Shown here piece by piece: positions 1-9,664 of a stretch of 64,000 nucleotides of DNA (positions within the stretch are counted from its first letter, which is position 1; the number at the start of each line of letters is the position of its first letter). Source of the DNA: Erythrobacter sp. (GTDB taxonomy: Bacteria > Pseudomonadota > Alphaproteobacteria > Sphingomonadales > Sphingomonadaceae); the NCBI GenBank assembly GCA_027311945.1, contig DAICXZ010000013.1:1-64000 (forward strand), given 5' to 3'. Below the pieces are notes generated by a model. The model ran no database searches. It saw only the letters and a program-made list of their open reading frames with translations, and was not told where the DNA came from. Made by a program: the position numbers and the translations under genes.

Positions 1-77
1 GCGCCCTGCGCCAGCAAAACCTCCGCTTCACGCAGCTTGCCGATAATCTCTTCCGGGCGATGCTTCTTGCTCGGCAT
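1..77 (-). CDS. IS3-family transposase OrfA, N-terminal fragment (continues beyond the window)
   Basis: The reverse strand encodes MPSKKHRPEEIIGKLREAEV and then LLAQGA, which is the N-terminus of IS3-family OrfA proteins (IS407/IS511-like helix-turn-helix subunit). OrfA normally binds the element ends and is joined to the OrfB integrase by frameshifting. The ATG is the complement of 75-77 and has an AAGGAG ribosome-binding site a few bases upstream. Only about 25 codons are inside the window, so neither integrity nor the exact subgroup can be judged. Confidence 0.75.
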   Translation of the reverse strand, partial: MPSKKHRPEEIIGKLREAEVLLAQG

Positions 78-140
78 TCGTAATCTCCTTCGTCGTCCAA
101 AATATCATCAATTTTGGACCACTCAGAAGGGGTCAGATCA
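1..140 (-). mobile_element. End of an IS3-family insertion sequence, truncated by the window edge
   Basis: A transposase OrfA start (minus strand) is preceded by a short untranslated stretch whose outer edge, read on the minus strand, begins TGATCTGACCCCTTCTGAG. This has the TGA...CCCC look of IS3-group terminal repeats, so I place the element's end near 140. The rest of the element, including orfB and the other inverted repeat, is outside the window, so the repeat pair and any target duplication cannot be checked. The element abuts the 3' tail of an interrupted gene. Confidence 0.6.
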
Positions 141-217
141 AGGCCGCCGCCATCGCCTTGCTGATGCTGACCGCGATCTATTTCGTCGTCCGCCTGCGCC
201 CGTTCAGGCGCGCCTAG
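141..217 (+). pseudogene. 3' remnant of a gene cut by the IS element; encodes a C-terminal membrane helix and basic tail
   Basis: Directly after the IS end an open frame runs to TAG at 215-217. It encodes KAAAIALLMLTAIYFVV followed by RLRPFRRA: one hydrophobic helix and an arginine-rich end. Its stop codon overlaps that of the convergent epsI (the two stops share CTAG), which suggests a natural gene end. The upstream part is absent, so the IS probably truncated the gene. The helix-plus-basic-tail shape fits many C-terminal anchors, including exosortase sorting tails, but no PEP-type motif is visible. The parent family is not recognised. Confidence 0.4.
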
Positions 218-873
218 GGCTGACCTAAAAGGACTTGCCGCCCGCGCGCACCGGAAAGCTTCACCATGCGCCGCGCGAATGCCGTGAGCGTGGGGACCGA
301 GCTTTCAAAATCGTCGGCAGGCATCGAGAGGCGCAGCAGCACGCCCTCGTCCACCCGCCAGTGCCCGACACCCCGCGCGACGGCGAGCCGCTGCTCCCAC
401 AAGGACTGCGCGAAGACATCGCCAATCCGCGTCCAGTAGAGCACCGCTTCGCTCCGGCTGCCCCGTTCGGCTAGCATGATGTTGCCCGGCACGGGGCGCT
501 CGGCAATCGGCAGGTCGCGCTCCTGCACGTCAAGAATATCGAAGCCCGAGGCGGTGTAGCAGATCTCGGGGCGGTGAAGCTGGAAGGTGTAATCCTGCCG
601 CCCGCCATAGGCCATCACCAGCGTGATCGGCGGCTGTTCGGGGTGGACGAAGGCCTTGATCGCCAACTCATCGTAAACCCGGTCGGTCAGTTGGTCGGGC
701 GAAGGGAGGATCACTTCCTCCGGCGCGACCGCCTGCCAACGATCCACCTGTTGCGGCAGCACGCTGGCCGGGTCGAACCCAATGTCGGTGCCGGGCCTGA
801 GCCTCACGGCCCCCGCCGCCGCGCCGAAAAGGCCGAGGCATCCGCCCACGAGTACCGTGCGCCGGTCAGGCAT
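214..873 (-). CDS. epsI: EpsI-family exosortase-associated protein
   Basis: The 219-residue protein has a Tat/Sec-like N-terminus (DRRTVLVGGCLGLFGAAAG) and then an EpsI-type (DUF3485) domain, with the typical stretches YGGRQDYTFQLHRPEICY and VLYWTRIGD. EpsI-type proteins accompany exosortases in exopolysaccharide and protein-sorting loci and probably act on the periplasmic side of the membrane. Their exact biochemical role is not settled. The gene overlaps the end of the exosortase gene by 8 bases, so the two are translationally linked. As a free-standing EpsI beside a short exosortase it resembles the V-type pairs of sphingomonads, but that subtype is my inference. Confidence 0.82.
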   Translation of the reverse strand: MPDRRTVLVGGCLGLFGAAAGAVRLRPGTDIGFDPASVLPQQVDRWQAVAPEEVILPSPDQLTDRVYDELAIKAFVHPEQPPITLVMAYGGRQDYTFQLHRPEICYTASGFDILDVQERDLPIAERPVPGNIMLAERGSRSEAVLYWTRIGDVFAQSLWEQRLAVARGVGHWRVDEGVLLRLSMPADDFESSVPTLTAFARRMVKLSGARGRQVLLGQP

Positions 874-1732
874 CGCGCGCCCCGTCGATCAGGCGCAGGC
901 CCTCGCGCAAAGCCCGGTCGGCAGCAAGGAAGAGCCCGAGCGCAATCGAAAAACTGAGCAGGCCCGCGACCGGGTGAACCACCGTGTCGAGCACCGGCGC
1001 ACCGAACCGGTCGACCGCAAGGATCAGTACGACCACGCGCAGGATATTCGCCCCCCAGGCAATCGGCACCGCCAGCGCCACGCACAGCACGGTGCGCCGC
1101 CAGTCACGCCCGCGATACCAGTAGGTGAACAGCAGCACGAAGGCGACCAGCGTGATGGTAGAGCTTGTCCCCGCGCAGGCCGCTTCCAGCGCGAGGCGAA
1201 ACTGGTTCACGAAAATGCTGGTCCGGTCATAGGCGACGTCGAGCCCCAGCAGATCGGCCAGCCACACCGCCGAGGCGGCCATTTCGGCGCGCAGCCGCTC
1301 GGTCATGATCGTCGACAGCGAATAGGGGAGCGGCACGGCAAGGCCGAGAAAGACCAGCGGGAAGCGGCAGGCCCAGACGATGGCCCCGCCCCGCCAGGCC
1401 CACAGCGCCAGCACACAGCCCGCCCAGGCGCAGACCGCCATCAGCAGTACGAAACCGATGGCGCTCGCAAAGAGATAGCCGAGCGAGACTGCGACCAGCC
1501 CGCCAAGCACCGGGCGAAGCGGCCCCGCCGCGACGAGCGCCTTGTGCTGCTCAATCGTCTGTGCGGTGGTCCACAGCCCCAGCAGCAGGATCAGCGGGGT
1601 GAGCGATCCGGCCTCGGTGTTCCAGTCCCGCTGCGACAGGGCCACTAGCGCCGGGAGGCAATAGGCCGCCATGCCCATGGGCACCAACCAGGCGGTGTCC
1701 TTCCAGCGAGGCAGGGCGCGTATCGCCTCCAT
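866..1732 (-). CDS. Exosortase (transmembrane cysteine transpeptidase family)
   Basis: This is a 288-residue, strongly hydrophobic protein with about eight membrane segments. The three exosortase catalytic landmarks are in order: Cys in EAACAGTSS, Arg in GANILRVV and His in DTVVHPVAG. Exosortases cleave C-terminal sorting tails (signal, helix, basic end) of exported proteins, often in bacteria that make exopolysaccharide. EpsI is encoded separately downstream rather than fused. Only 3 bases separate it from cysNC, so it is probably expressed from the cysD promoter. No protein inside the window has a convincing PEP-CTERM tail, so its substrates are elsewhere. Confidence 0.85.
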   Translation of the reverse strand: MEAIRALPRWKDTAWLVPMGMAAYCLPALVALSQRDWNTEAGSLTPLILLLGLWTTAQTIEQHKALVAAGPLRPVLGGLVAVSLGYLFASAIGFVLLMAVCAWAGCVLALWAWRGGAIVWACRFPLVFLGLAVPLPYSLSTIMTERLRAEMAASAVWLADLLGLDVAYDRTSIFVNQFRLALEAACAGTSSTITLVAFVLLFTYWYRGRDWRRTVLCVALAVPIAWGANILRVVVLILAVDRFGAPVLDTVVHPVAGLLSFSIALGLFLAADRALREGLRLIDGARDA

Positions 1733-1735
1733 CGC

Positions 1736-3646
1736 CTATTTGAGCGGCATAATCCGGTCGATGATATAGGCCGCCGCTTCTTGCGGGCTCATCTCCACCG
1801 TGTTCACGCGGATCTCGGCGTTTTCGGGCGCTTCGTAGGGGCTGTCGATCCCGGTGAAGTTCTTCAGCTTGCCTTCGCGCGCCTTCTTGTAGAGGCCCTT
1901 CACGTCGCGCCGTTCCGCCACTTCCAGCGGGGTATCGACGAACACCTCGACGAACTCGCCTTCAGGCAGCAAGTCGCGCACCATCTGCCGCTCGGCGCGG
2001 AACGGCGAGATGAAGGCGGTCAGCACGATCAGCCCGGCATCGGTCATCAGCTTGGCAACCTCGCCCACGCGGCGGATGTTTTCCACCCGGTCGGCATCGG
2101 TGAAGCCCAGATCCTTGTTCAGCCCGTGGCGGATATTGTCGCCGTCGAGCAGGAAGGTGTGGCGGTTCATCAGGTTGAGCCGCTTTTCCACCTCGTTGGC
2201 GATGGTCGACTTGCCCGAGCCGGAGAGCCCGGTGAACCACAGGACCTTGGCGGTCTGGTTCTTGAGCCGGGCGTGCTCCTCGCGGTTGATGTCGACGGCC
2301 TGCCAATGCACGTTCTGGCTGCGGCGAAGCGAGAAATGCAGCATCCCGGCGGCCACGGTCGCGTTGGTGACCTTGTCGATCAGGATGAACCCGCCCAGCT
2401 GCCGACTGTCGGCATAGCTCTCGAACACCAGCGGCTTGTCGGTGGTGACTTCGGCCACGCCAATCGAATTGAGCGCCAGCGTCTTGGCCGCCAGATGCTC
2501 CATCGTGTTGACGTTGACCTCGTACTTCGGCTCGGCAACTGCTGCGGAAACCGTCTGCGAACCCAGCTTCAGCCAGTAGCCACGGCCGGGCAGCAGCGCC
2601 TCATCGTCCATCCACACCACGGTGGCCTCGAACTGGTCGGCAACCTCGGGCGGATTGTCGGCCACGGCGATGACATTGCCGCGCGAACAGTCGATCTCGT
2701 CGGTCAGCGTCAGCGTGACCGACTGGCCCGCCACGGCCTCGTCAAGGTCGCCGCCATAGGTGACGATCGAGCGGACATGGCTGGTCTTGCCCGAGGGCAG
2801 CACGCGCACCGCATCGCCCGGCTTCACCGCGCCGGTGGCGATCTGGCCGGAGAAGCCGCGGAAGTCGAGATTGGGGCGGTTGACCCACTGCACCGGCATG
2901 CGGAACGGCTTTTCCGCGTCCTGTGCGGTCAGCACCTCGACCGTTTCGAGATGCTCGATCAGGCTCGGGCCGCCATACCAAGGTGTGTTGTCGCTCGGGG
3001 CGAGCGTGATGTTGTCGCCCTTGAAGCCCGAAATCGGCATGGCGGTGAAGCTCTCGATGCCGATTTCCTCGGCGAACTTCGCATAGTCCGCCACGATCTT
3101 GTCGAACACCTCTTGCGAGTAGTCGACCAGGTCCATCTTGTTGACCGCAAGGACGATGTTCTTGATGCCGATCAGGTTGCAGATGTACGAATGGCGCCGG
3201 GTCTGCACCAGCACGCCCTTGCGCGCGTCGATCATCACCACGGCAAGGTCGGCGGTGGAGGCGCCGGTGACCATGTTGCGGGTATATTGTTCGTGGCCGG
3301 GGCAGTCGGCGACGATGAACTTGCGCTTCTCGGTGTTGAAGAAGCGATAGGCCACGTCGATCGTGATGCCCTGCTCGCGCTCGGCGGCGAGGCCATCGAC
3401 CAGCAGCGCGAAATCGATTTCCTGCCCTTGCGTGCCGACCTTCTTCGAATCGTTTTCGAGCGCAGTCAGCTGATCCTCGAAGATCATCTTCGAATCGTAA
3501 AGCAAGCGCCCGATCAGCGTCGACTTGCCATCATCCACGCTGCCGCAGGTGATGAAGCGCAGCATGGTCTTGTTCTGATGCTGGTCGAGATAGGCGTCGA
3601 TGTCCTCGGCGATGAGGGCGTCGGTCTTGTAAATGGGGTCCGACAT
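1736..3646 (-). CDS. cysN/cysC: Bifunctional sulfate adenylyltransferase subunit 1 / adenylylsulfate kinase (CysN-CysC fusion)
   Basis: The 636-residue protein joins two enzymes. Residues 1 to about 450 are the CysN GTPase, with P-loop GSVDDGKST at 35-43, [12 protein letters not shown] and NKMDLVDY. From about 460 on is APS kinase CysC, with its own P-loop GLSGSGKST near 472. CysN drives sulfate adenylylation by CysD with GTP hydrolysis, and CysC phosphorylates APS to PAPS. The start codon overlaps the cysD stop by one base (TGATG). PAPS feeds cysteine synthesis or sulfotransferases. The exosortase gene 3 bases downstream makes a link to a sulfated envelope product possible, but this is not shown. 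Confidence 0.96.
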   Translation of the reverse strand: MSDPIYKTDALIAEDIDAYLDQHQNKTMLRFITCGSVDDGKSTLIGRLLYDSKMIFEDQLTALENDSKKVGTQGQEIDFALLVDGLAAEREQGITIDVAYRFFNTEKRKFIVADCPGHEQYTRNMVTGASTADLAVVMIDARKGVLVQTRRHSYICNLIGIKNIVLAVNKMDLVDYSQEVFDKIVADYAKFAEEIGIESFTAMPISGFKGDNITLAPSDNTPWYGGPSLIEHLETVEVLTAQDAEKPFRMPVQWVNRPNLDFRGFSGQIATGAVKPGDAVRVLPSGKTSHVRSIVTYGGDLDEAVAGQSVTLTLTDEIDCSRGNVIAVADNPPEVADQFEATVVWMDDEALLPGRGYWLKLGSQTVSAAVAEPKYEVNVNTMEHLAAKTLALNSIGVAEVTTDKPLVFESYADSRQLGGFILIDKVTNATVAAGMLHFSLRRSQNVHWQAVDINREEHARLKNQTAKVLWFTGLSGSGKSTIANEVEKRLNLMNRHTFLLDGDNIRHGLNKDLGFTDADRVENIRRVGEVAKLMTDAGLIVLTAFISPFRAERQMVRDLLPEGEFVEVFVDTPLEVAERRDVKGLYKKAREGKLKNFTGIDSPYEAPENAEIRVNTVEMSPQEAAAYIIDRIMPLK

Positions 3647-4557
3647 CAGAAATAGCCCTCCTGCTTCTTCTTCTCCATCGAGGCGTCACCGCCGTCCTTG
3701 TCGATCACGCGGCCCTGCCGTTCGCTGGTGGTGGTGAGCAGGGTCTCCTGCACCACGTCGGCCAGCGTCTTGGCACTGCTCTCAACCGCGCCGGTAAGCG
3801 GGAAGCAGCCGAGCGTGCGGAACCGGATCGAGCGCATGGTGATCTCGGGCAGCGTGCCCATGGCCTGTTCCAGCCGGTCGAGGTCGTCGGCCATAAACAG
3901 GCCACCCTCATATTCGTAAGTGGGGCGTTCTTCCGCGAAGTAGAGCGGAACGATCTCGATCTGCTCCTTCATGATATATTGCCAGATATCCAGCTCGGTC
4001 CAGTTCGAGATCGGGAAGCAGCGGATGCCCTCGCCCTTCTTCTTGCGGGCATTGTAAAGGTTCCACAGCTCGGGCCGCTGGTTCTTCGGATCCCAGCCGT
4101 GGCTGGAGGTGCGGAAGCTCATCACGCGTTCTTTCGCGCGGCTCTTCTCCTCGTCGCGGCGCGCCCCGCCGAAAGCGACATCGAAGCCATATTTGTCGAG
4201 CGCCTGCTTGAGCCCCTCGGTCTTCCACATGTCGGTGTGGAGCGGGCCGTGCTGGAACGGGTTGATCCCGCGCTCCTCGGCCTCGGGGTTGTGGTAGACC
4301 AGCAGCTCCATCCCGGCCTCCTGCGCGGCCTTTGCGCGCAGTTCGTACATGGCCTTGAACTTCCAGGTCGTATCGACGTGGAGCAAGGGAAACGGCGGCG
4401 GCGAAGGATAGAAGGCTTTCTTCGCAAGATGCAGCATCACCGCTGAATCCTTGCCGATCGAATAGAGCATCACCGGCTTGTCCGCCTCGGCGGCGACCTC
4501 GCGCATGATGTGGATGCTCTCCGCTTCGAGCCGTTCGAGATGGGTCAGACTGGTCAT
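3646..4557 (-). CDS. cysD: Sulfate adenylyltransferase subunit 2
   Basis: The 303-residue protein starts [17 protein letters not shown] and carries the PP-loop signature [14 protein letters not shown], followed by [10 protein letters not shown] and the CysD-typical [16 protein letters not shown]. With CysN it makes adenylylsulfate from sulfate and ATP. I start it at the ATG complementary to 4555-4557. A longer in-frame reading runs far upstream antisense to the peptidase gene and is an artefact of the GC-rich code. It is the first gene of the cysD-cysNC-exosortase-epsI unit and is divergent from the peptidase gene. Confidence 0.96.
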   Translation of the reverse strand: MTSLTHLERLEAESIHIMREVAAEADKPVMLYSIGKDSAVMLHLAKKAFYPSPPPFPLLHVDTTWKFKAMYELRAKAAQEAGMELLVYHNPEAEERGINPFQHGPLHTDMWKTEGLKQALDKYGFDVAFGGARRDEEKSRAKERVMSFRTSSHGWDPKNQRPELWNLYNARKKKGEGIRCFPISNWTELDIWQYIMKEQIEIVPLYFAEERPTYEYEGGLFMADDLDRLEQAMGTLPEITMRSIRFRTLGCFPLTGAVESSAKTLADVVQETLLTTTSERQGRVIDKDGGDASMEKKKQEGYF

Positions 4558-4570
4558 GCGGGGCCTTATA

Positions 4571-4587
4571 TTGTTGCACTGCACAAT
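4571..4587. promoter_or_regulatory. Partly palindromic TGCACTGCA element upstream of cysD
   Basis: TTGTTGCACTGCACAA lies 14 bases before the cysD start and contains TGCA-C-TGCA. The 12-mer GCACTGCACAAT recurs exactly upstream of phaZ at 29000-29011. The TGCA-rich shape resembles sites of the PHB-responsive repressor PhaR in alphaproteobacteria. That assignment rests on memory of the motif and is uncertain. Confidence 0.35.
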
Positions 4588-4818
4588 CGCAAAGGGTTTA
4601 CCTTGCAATTGCGCGACTTGCGCGCCTCTGCCGGGCTTGCAGCATTGCTGGCAATGCATGCGTTCCTCTTGCGTCGTTTCGGGCCACTTTGACAGACGGC
4701 GAACTTGCCCTCGCTGCCGGCAGGGCCCAGATGGGTGCCTAGAGAAAAGCCGCCGGGCGGCAAACCTAGTTTGCTTTTGCCCCGGCAAACCCTGACTTTG
4801 CCCAACGAGAGACACGTT

Positions 4819-6627
4819 ATGCTGATGCCCCTGCACGAAAACCGCCTTGCCGCCCTGCGCCGCGAACTGGCCGCCCGAGGGCTCGATGGCTTTGTCCTGC
4901 CGATCAGTGATGAATACCTTTCGGAATATGTCGGTGCCTATGCCCAGCGCTTGCAGTGGCTCACGGGATTCGGCGGCTCGGTCGGCAGCGTCGCGGTGCT
5001 GGCTGACAAGGCCGCGATCTTCGTCGACGGGCGCTACACCATCCAGGTGCGCGATCAGGTCGAGGCCAAGCTCTACGAATACAAGTCGGTGCCGGCCGAT
5101 TCGCTCGCCAAATGGGTGGCTGACAATGCCGGGCAAGGCGCAAAGATCGGCTATGACGGCTGGCTCCATACCCGCAGCTTCGTGCGCGCGCTGGAGGCGG
5201 CGCTGGCAAAGAAGGGCGCAACCGCCGTGCCGGTGGAGAGCAACCCGATCGATGCCGTCTGGGACGACCAGCCCGAGCCCTCGCCCGCGCCGGTGTTCCT
5301 GCAGGATGAAGAGCTGGCGGGCCGCTCCAGCGCCAGCAAGCGCGGCGAGATCGCCGAATGGCTGAAGGGCGAAGGCCTGGACGCGGTAGTGATCAGCGCG
5401 CTCGATTCGATTGCATGGGTGCTCAACGTGCGCGGACGCGATGTGGAGCATACGCCGGTGGCCCTGTCGTACCTCACACTGTTCGCCGACGGCACCGCCG
5501 ACTGGTTCATCGCGCCCGACAAGGTGCCCGCCGAAGTGGGTGCCGCGCTTGGCAATGCCGTGCGCCTGCGCCCGCGCGACCAGTTTGCCGAAGCACTGGG
5601 TGAACTGGCGGGCAAAAAGGTCGCCACCGATCCGCAGCGATCGGTCGCGGCGATCTTCGATGCACTCGACAGCGCCGGGGCCGAAGTCGTGGCCGCGCAA
5701 GACCCGGCGGTCCTGCCCAAGGCGATCAAGAACGAGGCCGAACAGGGCGGACACCGCGCCGCTCAGGCACGTGACGGGGTGGCGGTCGCCCGCTTCCTCC
5801 ACTGGCTCGCGGTCGAGGGGCCGAACGGCGAGATCGACGAGCTTGCCGCCGCGGCCCGCCTGCTGGCGTTCCGTCAGGAATGCGGCGACCTGCGCGACCT
5901 CTCGTTCGACACCATCTCCGCCTCCGGGCCAAACGCCGCGCTCGCCCACTACCGCGTGAACGAGGAAACCAACCGCAGGCTTGAACCGGGCAGCGTCTAT
6001 CTTGTCGATTCGGGCGGGCAATATCCCGATGGCACCACCGACATCACCCGCACCGTGTGGATCGGCCCCGGCGAGCCGCCGCAGGAGGTGCGTGAACGCT
6101 TTACGCGGGTGCTGAAGGGCCACATCGCGCTCGACACCCAGACCTTCCCCGCTGGCACCACCGGCGGCCAGCTCGACAGCCTCGCGCGGCAGTTCCTGTG
6201 GTCGGCCGGGCTCGACTATGCCCATGGCACGGGCCACGGCGTGGGCGCGTTTCTGGCCGTGCATGAAGGGCCGCAGCGGATCGCAAAGTCCAAGGGCGGG
6301 CAGGCCGGGGCCGAGCAGGAGTTGCTCGCGGGCATGATCCTCTCGAACGAGCCGGGATATTACAAGGCAGGCGAATACGGCATCCGCATCGAGAACCTCG
6401 TTCTGGTGGCCCCGCGCGCAATCACAGGCGCCGACGAAGGCGAATGGCTCGGCTTCGAGACGCTGACGCTGGCCCCGCTCGACCGGTCGATGGTGGAGCC
6501 CTCGCTGCTGAGCCTCCGCGAGATAGCCTGGTGGAACGACTATCACGCGCAGGTCGCCAAGGTGATCGCCCCGCAGCTCGAAGGAGCGGAGCGCGCGTGG
6601 TTGCTGGAAGCCTGCCAACCGCTGTGA
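4819..6627 (+). CDS. Aminopeptidase P family protein (Xaa-Pro aminopeptidase, M24B)
   Basis: The 602-residue protein has the three-domain layout of long cytosolic aminopeptidase P: two creatinase-like N-terminal domains and a C-terminal pita-bread domain. The metal ligands are visible as the Asp pair in [15 protein letters not shown], His in [14 protein letters not shown], Glu in SNEPGYYK and Glu in GIRIENL. It removes N-terminal residues preceding proline, usually with Mn2+. I chose ATG 4819, which has purine-rich GAGAGA upstream; the ATG at 4825 is an alternative. It is divergent from cysD and transcribed alone. Confidence 0.93.
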   Translation: MLMPLHENRLAALRRELAARGLDGFVLPISDEYLSEYVGAYAQRLQWLTGFGGSVGSVAVLADKAAIFVDGRYTIQVRDQVEAKLYEYKSVPADSLAKWVADNAGQGAKIGYDGWLHTRSFVRALEAALAKKGATAVPVESNPIDAVWDDQPEPSPAPVFLQDEELAGRSSASKRGEIAEWLKGEGLDAVVISALDSIAWVLNVRGRDVEHTPVALSYLTLFADGTADWFIAPDKVPAEVGAALGNAVRLRPRDQFAEALGELAGKKVATDPQRSVAAIFDALDSAGAEVVAAQDPAVLPKAIKNEAEQGGHRAAQARDGVAVARFLHWLAVEGPNGEIDELAAAARLLAFRQECGDLRDLSFDTISASGPNAALAHYRVNEETNRRLEPGSVYLVDSGGQYPDGTTDITRTVWIGPGEPPQEVRERFTRVLKGHIALDTQTFPAGTTGGQLDSLARQFLWSAGLDYAHGTGHGVGAFLAVHEGPQRIAKSKGGQAGAEQELLAGMILSNEPGYYKAGEYGIRIENLVLVAPRAITGADEGEWLGFETLTLAPLDRSMVEPSLLSLREIAWWNDYHAQVAKVIAPQLEGAERAWLLEACQPL

Positions 6628-6915
6628 CGATCCGCCGCCGCGACCAGCACCAGGTCCATCTGGATACGGAACCGGGCAGTCGACCCAAGCCCGCACCGGC
6701 CCCGCTGAGGCCACTTGGCGGTGGGATTGCTGGCGCCCGGATGAACAGCCCACCCCAACCGCGACAAATGGCGACAAAAACGGCCTTCGCGGGCATAAGC
6801 CTGCGACATAGAAGGCCTAGATCAAGGGCAAGGACAACAAGGCACCGCCCCCATCCTCCCATCCCATTGTGGCTGTGTCTTGTTGTCCGATCCAACCAAC
6901 GGGAGTTCTTGAACT

Positions 6916-7518
6916 ATGAAGAAGACTATCCCCATCTCGCTGGCGATCCTCGCCACGACCGTCACCCTGGCCGGAGGTGCTGCCCTGGCGCAGGATCGAG
7001 GGCCCGAGCGCGCGCCGCAAACTCGCGCCCAGGCTGAACAACGCGCCGCCACCATGTTCGACCGGCTCGACGTCAACGGCGACGGCGAGCTCTCCGCAGC
7101 CGACCGCGAGGCGGCCGAACGCAAGCGGTTCGACGAAGCCGATACCGATGGCAACGGCCAGCTCAGCTTTGCCGAAGTCACGGCCCAGCGCGAGAAGCAT
7201 CAGCAGGCCCGTGCAGAACGCCGCGAGCAGCGGCCCGAACGCATGGCAGCACGTGGCGACGGCGAGGCACGCGGGGCGGGCCACCGTGCAGGCATGCGCA
7301 TGATGCGCGGCGAAGGCGGCCCCGGCAGGCCCATGCTTGAACGTGCCGATGCCGATAGCAATGGCACGATCAGTCGCGCCGAATTCACCGCCGCCGCGCT
7401 CACCCGCTTCGATGCCGCCGACAGCAACAAGGACGGAACGATCTCGGCAGAGGAACGCCGCGCGGCCCGCCCCGAACGGCGCGGCATGAACCGTCCAGCG
7501 GCCCCCGCCTCGCAATGA
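6916..7518 (+). CDS. Exported EF-hand calcium-binding protein
   Basis: The 200-residue protein has a signal peptide (MKKTIPISLAILATTVTLAGG, cut near ALAQ) and four EF-hand loops: DVNGDGELSAAD, DTDGNGQLSFAE, DADSNGTISRAE and DSNKDGTISAEE. The two pairs are separated by an Arg/Glu/Met-rich linker. It is therefore a likely periplasmic calcium (or other divalent cation) binder. The stop overlaps the start of the response-regulator gene (ATGA at 7515-7518), so it heads an operon with a two-component system. A GGGAG ribosome-binding site precedes the start. The 288 bases upstream hold no gene. Confidence 0.88.
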   Translation: MKKTIPISLAILATTVTLAGGAALAQDRGPERAPQTRAQAEQRAATMFDRLDVNGDGELSAADREAAERKRFDEADTDGNGQLSFAEVTAQREKHQQARAERREQRPERMAARGDGEARGAGHRAGMRMMRGEGGPGRPMLERADADSNGTISRAEFTAAALTRFDAADSNKDGTISAEERRAARPERRGMNRPAAPASQ

Positions 7519-8255
7519 GCGACCAGCCGACCCGGCTGTTGCTGGTCGATGACGAAGCCAGCCTGAGAGAGCCCCTGGCCGACTATCTGTCGCGCCAGGG
7601 GTTCCTGGTGGAGCAGGCGAGCGATGCTGCCAAGGCGCGCGCAGCGCTGCTCGTCACCACCCCCGACCTTGTCCTGCTCGACATCATGATGCCGGGCGAG
7701 GATGGTATTTCGCTGTGCCGCCATCTCACGGAGAGCAAGGATCTGCCGGTGATTTTTCTCACCGCGCGCGGCGAGGCGACCGACCGCATCGTCGGCCTCG
7801 AAATCGGCGCGGACGACTATGTGGTAAAGCCGTTCGAGCCGCGCGAGCTGGTCGCCCGTATCCGCTCGGTGCTGCGCCGGGCGTCGCGCGCCGGTGGAGC
7901 CCCGCCTGCCAGCGAGGCGCTTTACGCCTTCGACGGCTGGCTGCTCGATCCCCTGAAGCGCCGCCTGACCGATCCCGAAGGCACCGTGGTGCCGATTTCT
8001 TCGGCCGAGTTCCGGCTGCTGTCGGCCTTTCTCGACCATCCGCGCCAGGTACTCGATCGCGACCGGCTGCTCGACATGGTGCAGGGCCGCGAGGCGCACC
8101 TGTTTGATCGCGCTGTAGACAATCAGGTCTCGCGGCTGCGGCGCAAGATGGAAGTCGACAGCCGCGATCCCAAGCTGATCCAGACCGTCTGGGGCGGTGG
8201 CTACCGCCTCGCCTGCGATGTCGAGCGCGTGGCCCCCGCCAAGGCCGAGGGCTGA
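7515..8255 (+). CDS. OmpR-family response regulator
   Basis: The 246-residue protein has a receiver domain at 1-125 with the acidic pair D12/D13, phospho-acceptor D56 in LVLLDIMMPGEDG, the Thr of FLTARGE and the Lys of YVVKPFEP. A winged-helix DNA-binding domain follows from about 140 (VVPISSAEFRLLSAFLDHP ... WGGGYRLA). It is translationally coupled to the EF-hand gene by ATGA and followed 8 bases later by the sensor kinase. Targets are unknown; the first gene of the operon is the obvious candidate. Confidence 0.93.
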   Translation: MSDQPTRLLLVDDEASLREPLADYLSRQGFLVEQASDAAKARAALLVTTPDLVLLDIMMPGEDGISLCRHLTESKDLPVIFLTARGEATDRIVGLEIGADDYVVKPFEPRELVARIRSVLRRASRAGGAPPASEALYAFDGWLLDPLKRRLTDPEGTVVPISSAEFRLLSAFLDHPRQVLDRDRLLDMVQGREAHLFDRAVDNQVSRLRRKMEVDSRDPKLIQTVWGGGYRLACDVERVAPAKAEG

Positions 8256-8263
8256 TCCGCGCC

Positions 8264-9664
8264 ATGCCTGCCATGCACCGTTTCCTCCCGCGCAGCCTCC
8301 TGGGGCAGATGCTCCTCGCGGTGGCGTTGGCGCTGCTGGCGGCGCAGACGCTGTCCGCCGTGCTGATCTACCGTGCCGATCACCAGCGCCGCGAGGCCGC
8401 GCTGATCAATTCGCTCGCCTTCCAACTGGTGTCCGACCCCCGCTTTGAATTCCGCGAGGGCAACAATGGCCGCGGCGGGCATCCAGGGCGGCGCAAGATC
8501 CGCATCCAACGCACACTCGCAACCCCGCTGCTCAAAGGCGAGCTGCACGACCCCGAGCGCGAAGCCGCGCTGCGCGATGTGCTGGTCGCGCAGGATATCG
8601 CCATCGACAAGCTGGTCGTCCTCACGCGCGATATCCCCGAGGACGACTACGTGATGCGCGGGCGTGCCGGGTCGATTTCCGGGCCCGACGGGCGCTGGTC
8701 GCTCGACGGCGACGTGTTGATTGCCGGGCTCAAGCGCATGGGCGAGAACGAGTGGCTTATCGCGCGCGTGCCGATGCCCGAGCACAACCGGGGCGCGCTG
8801 GGCGGGCTGATCCTGCAGACGCTCGTGCTCTATATCGTGCTGGTGGGCGGGCTTGCGTTCCTGCTGCGCCGGATTACCCGCCCGCTCGCCGCGCTGACCG
8901 GGCGGATGAGCCGCTTTGCCGGGCGTGCCGAAGGGCTTGAGCCGCTCGAACCCTCCGGGCCGGAAGACACCCGCGCGCTGATCGCTGCGCATAACGAAAT
9001 GGAAGCGCGCATCGCCGCGCTGCTTGACGAGAAAGACGTGATGCTCGGCGCCATCGGGCATGACCTGAAGACCCCGCTCGCCGCGCTCCGGGTGCGGATC
9101 GAAAGCGTCGACGACGAGGCCGAGCGCGCGAAGATGGCGGCCACCATCGAGGACATCACCCATTCGCTTGACGACATCCTGTCGCTCGCCCGCGTAGGCC
9201 ATGCGAAAGACCCGCTTGAGCGGACCGATCTTGCCGCGCTGGTCTCGGCCGTGGTCGAGGAATACGAGGATCTGGGCGAGCCAGTCGAACTGGGCGAGAC
9301 CATGCGTATCGCCCTGCCCTTGCGCGCCACCTGGATGCGACGCGCACTGCGCAACCTGATCGACAATGGCCTGCGCTATGGCGGCAAAGCGGAGGTCTCG
9401 CTGACCCGCGAGGATGGCTATGCAGTGATCTGCGTGACGGACAATGGCCCCGGCATTCCCGAAGGCGAGATCGCCGCCATGTTCGAACCCTTCGCGCGCG
9501 GTGAGGCCTCGCGCAACCGCAGCACCGGCGGAGCAGGCCTTGGCCTGACGCTGGCGCGAGCGATTGCCGAGCAGCATGGTGGCTCGCTTACGCTGACCAA
9601 CCGGATCGAAAATGGGCGGATCGTGGGTCTCGCCGCCGAGCTGCGCCTGCCCCGGCGCGGCTAG
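8264..9664 (+). CDS. Membrane sensor histidine kinase
   Basis: The 466-residue protein has a membrane helix near residues 12-32, a periplasmic domain of about 140 residues, a second helix near 185-205 and a HAMP region ([14 protein letters not shown]). It then has the H-box [17 protein letters not shown]-box [13 protein letters not shown]1 VTDNGPGIP and G2 [13 protein letters not shown]. It is the partner of the preceding response regulator. The periplasmic domain matches no sensor family I recognise. The exported EF-hand protein in the same operon suggests a divalent-cation signal, by inference. Its end overlaps the convergent ATPase gene by 4 bases. Confidence 0.92.
   Translation: MPAMHRFLPRSLLGQMLLAVALALLAAQTLSAVLIYRADHQRREAALINSLAFQLVSDPRFEFREGNNGRGGHPGRRKIRIQRTLATPLLKGELHDPEREAALRDVLVAQDIAIDKLVVLTRDIPEDDYVMRGRAGSISGPDGRWSLDGDVLIAGLKRMGENEWLIARVPMPEHNRGALGGLILQTLVLYIVLVGGLAFLLRRITRPLAALTGRMSRFAGRAEGLEPLEPSGPEDTRALIAAHNEMEARIAALLDEKDVMLGAIGHDLKTPLAALRVRIESVDDEAERAKMAATIEDITHSLDDILSLARVGHAKDPLERTDLAALVSAVVEEYEDLGEPVELGETMRIALPLRATWMRRALRNLIDNGLRYGGKAEVSLTREDGYAVICVTDNGPGIPEGEIAAMFEPFARGEASRNRSTGGAGLGLTLARAIAEQHGGSLTLTNRIENGRIVGLAAELRLPRRG

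Noticed and set aside
4558-6777. Very long N-terminal extension of cysD, making a protein of over 1000 residues
   Set aside because: The extension is antisense to the aminopeptidase P gene and shows no homology. CysD proteins are about 300 residues, matching the ATG at 4557.
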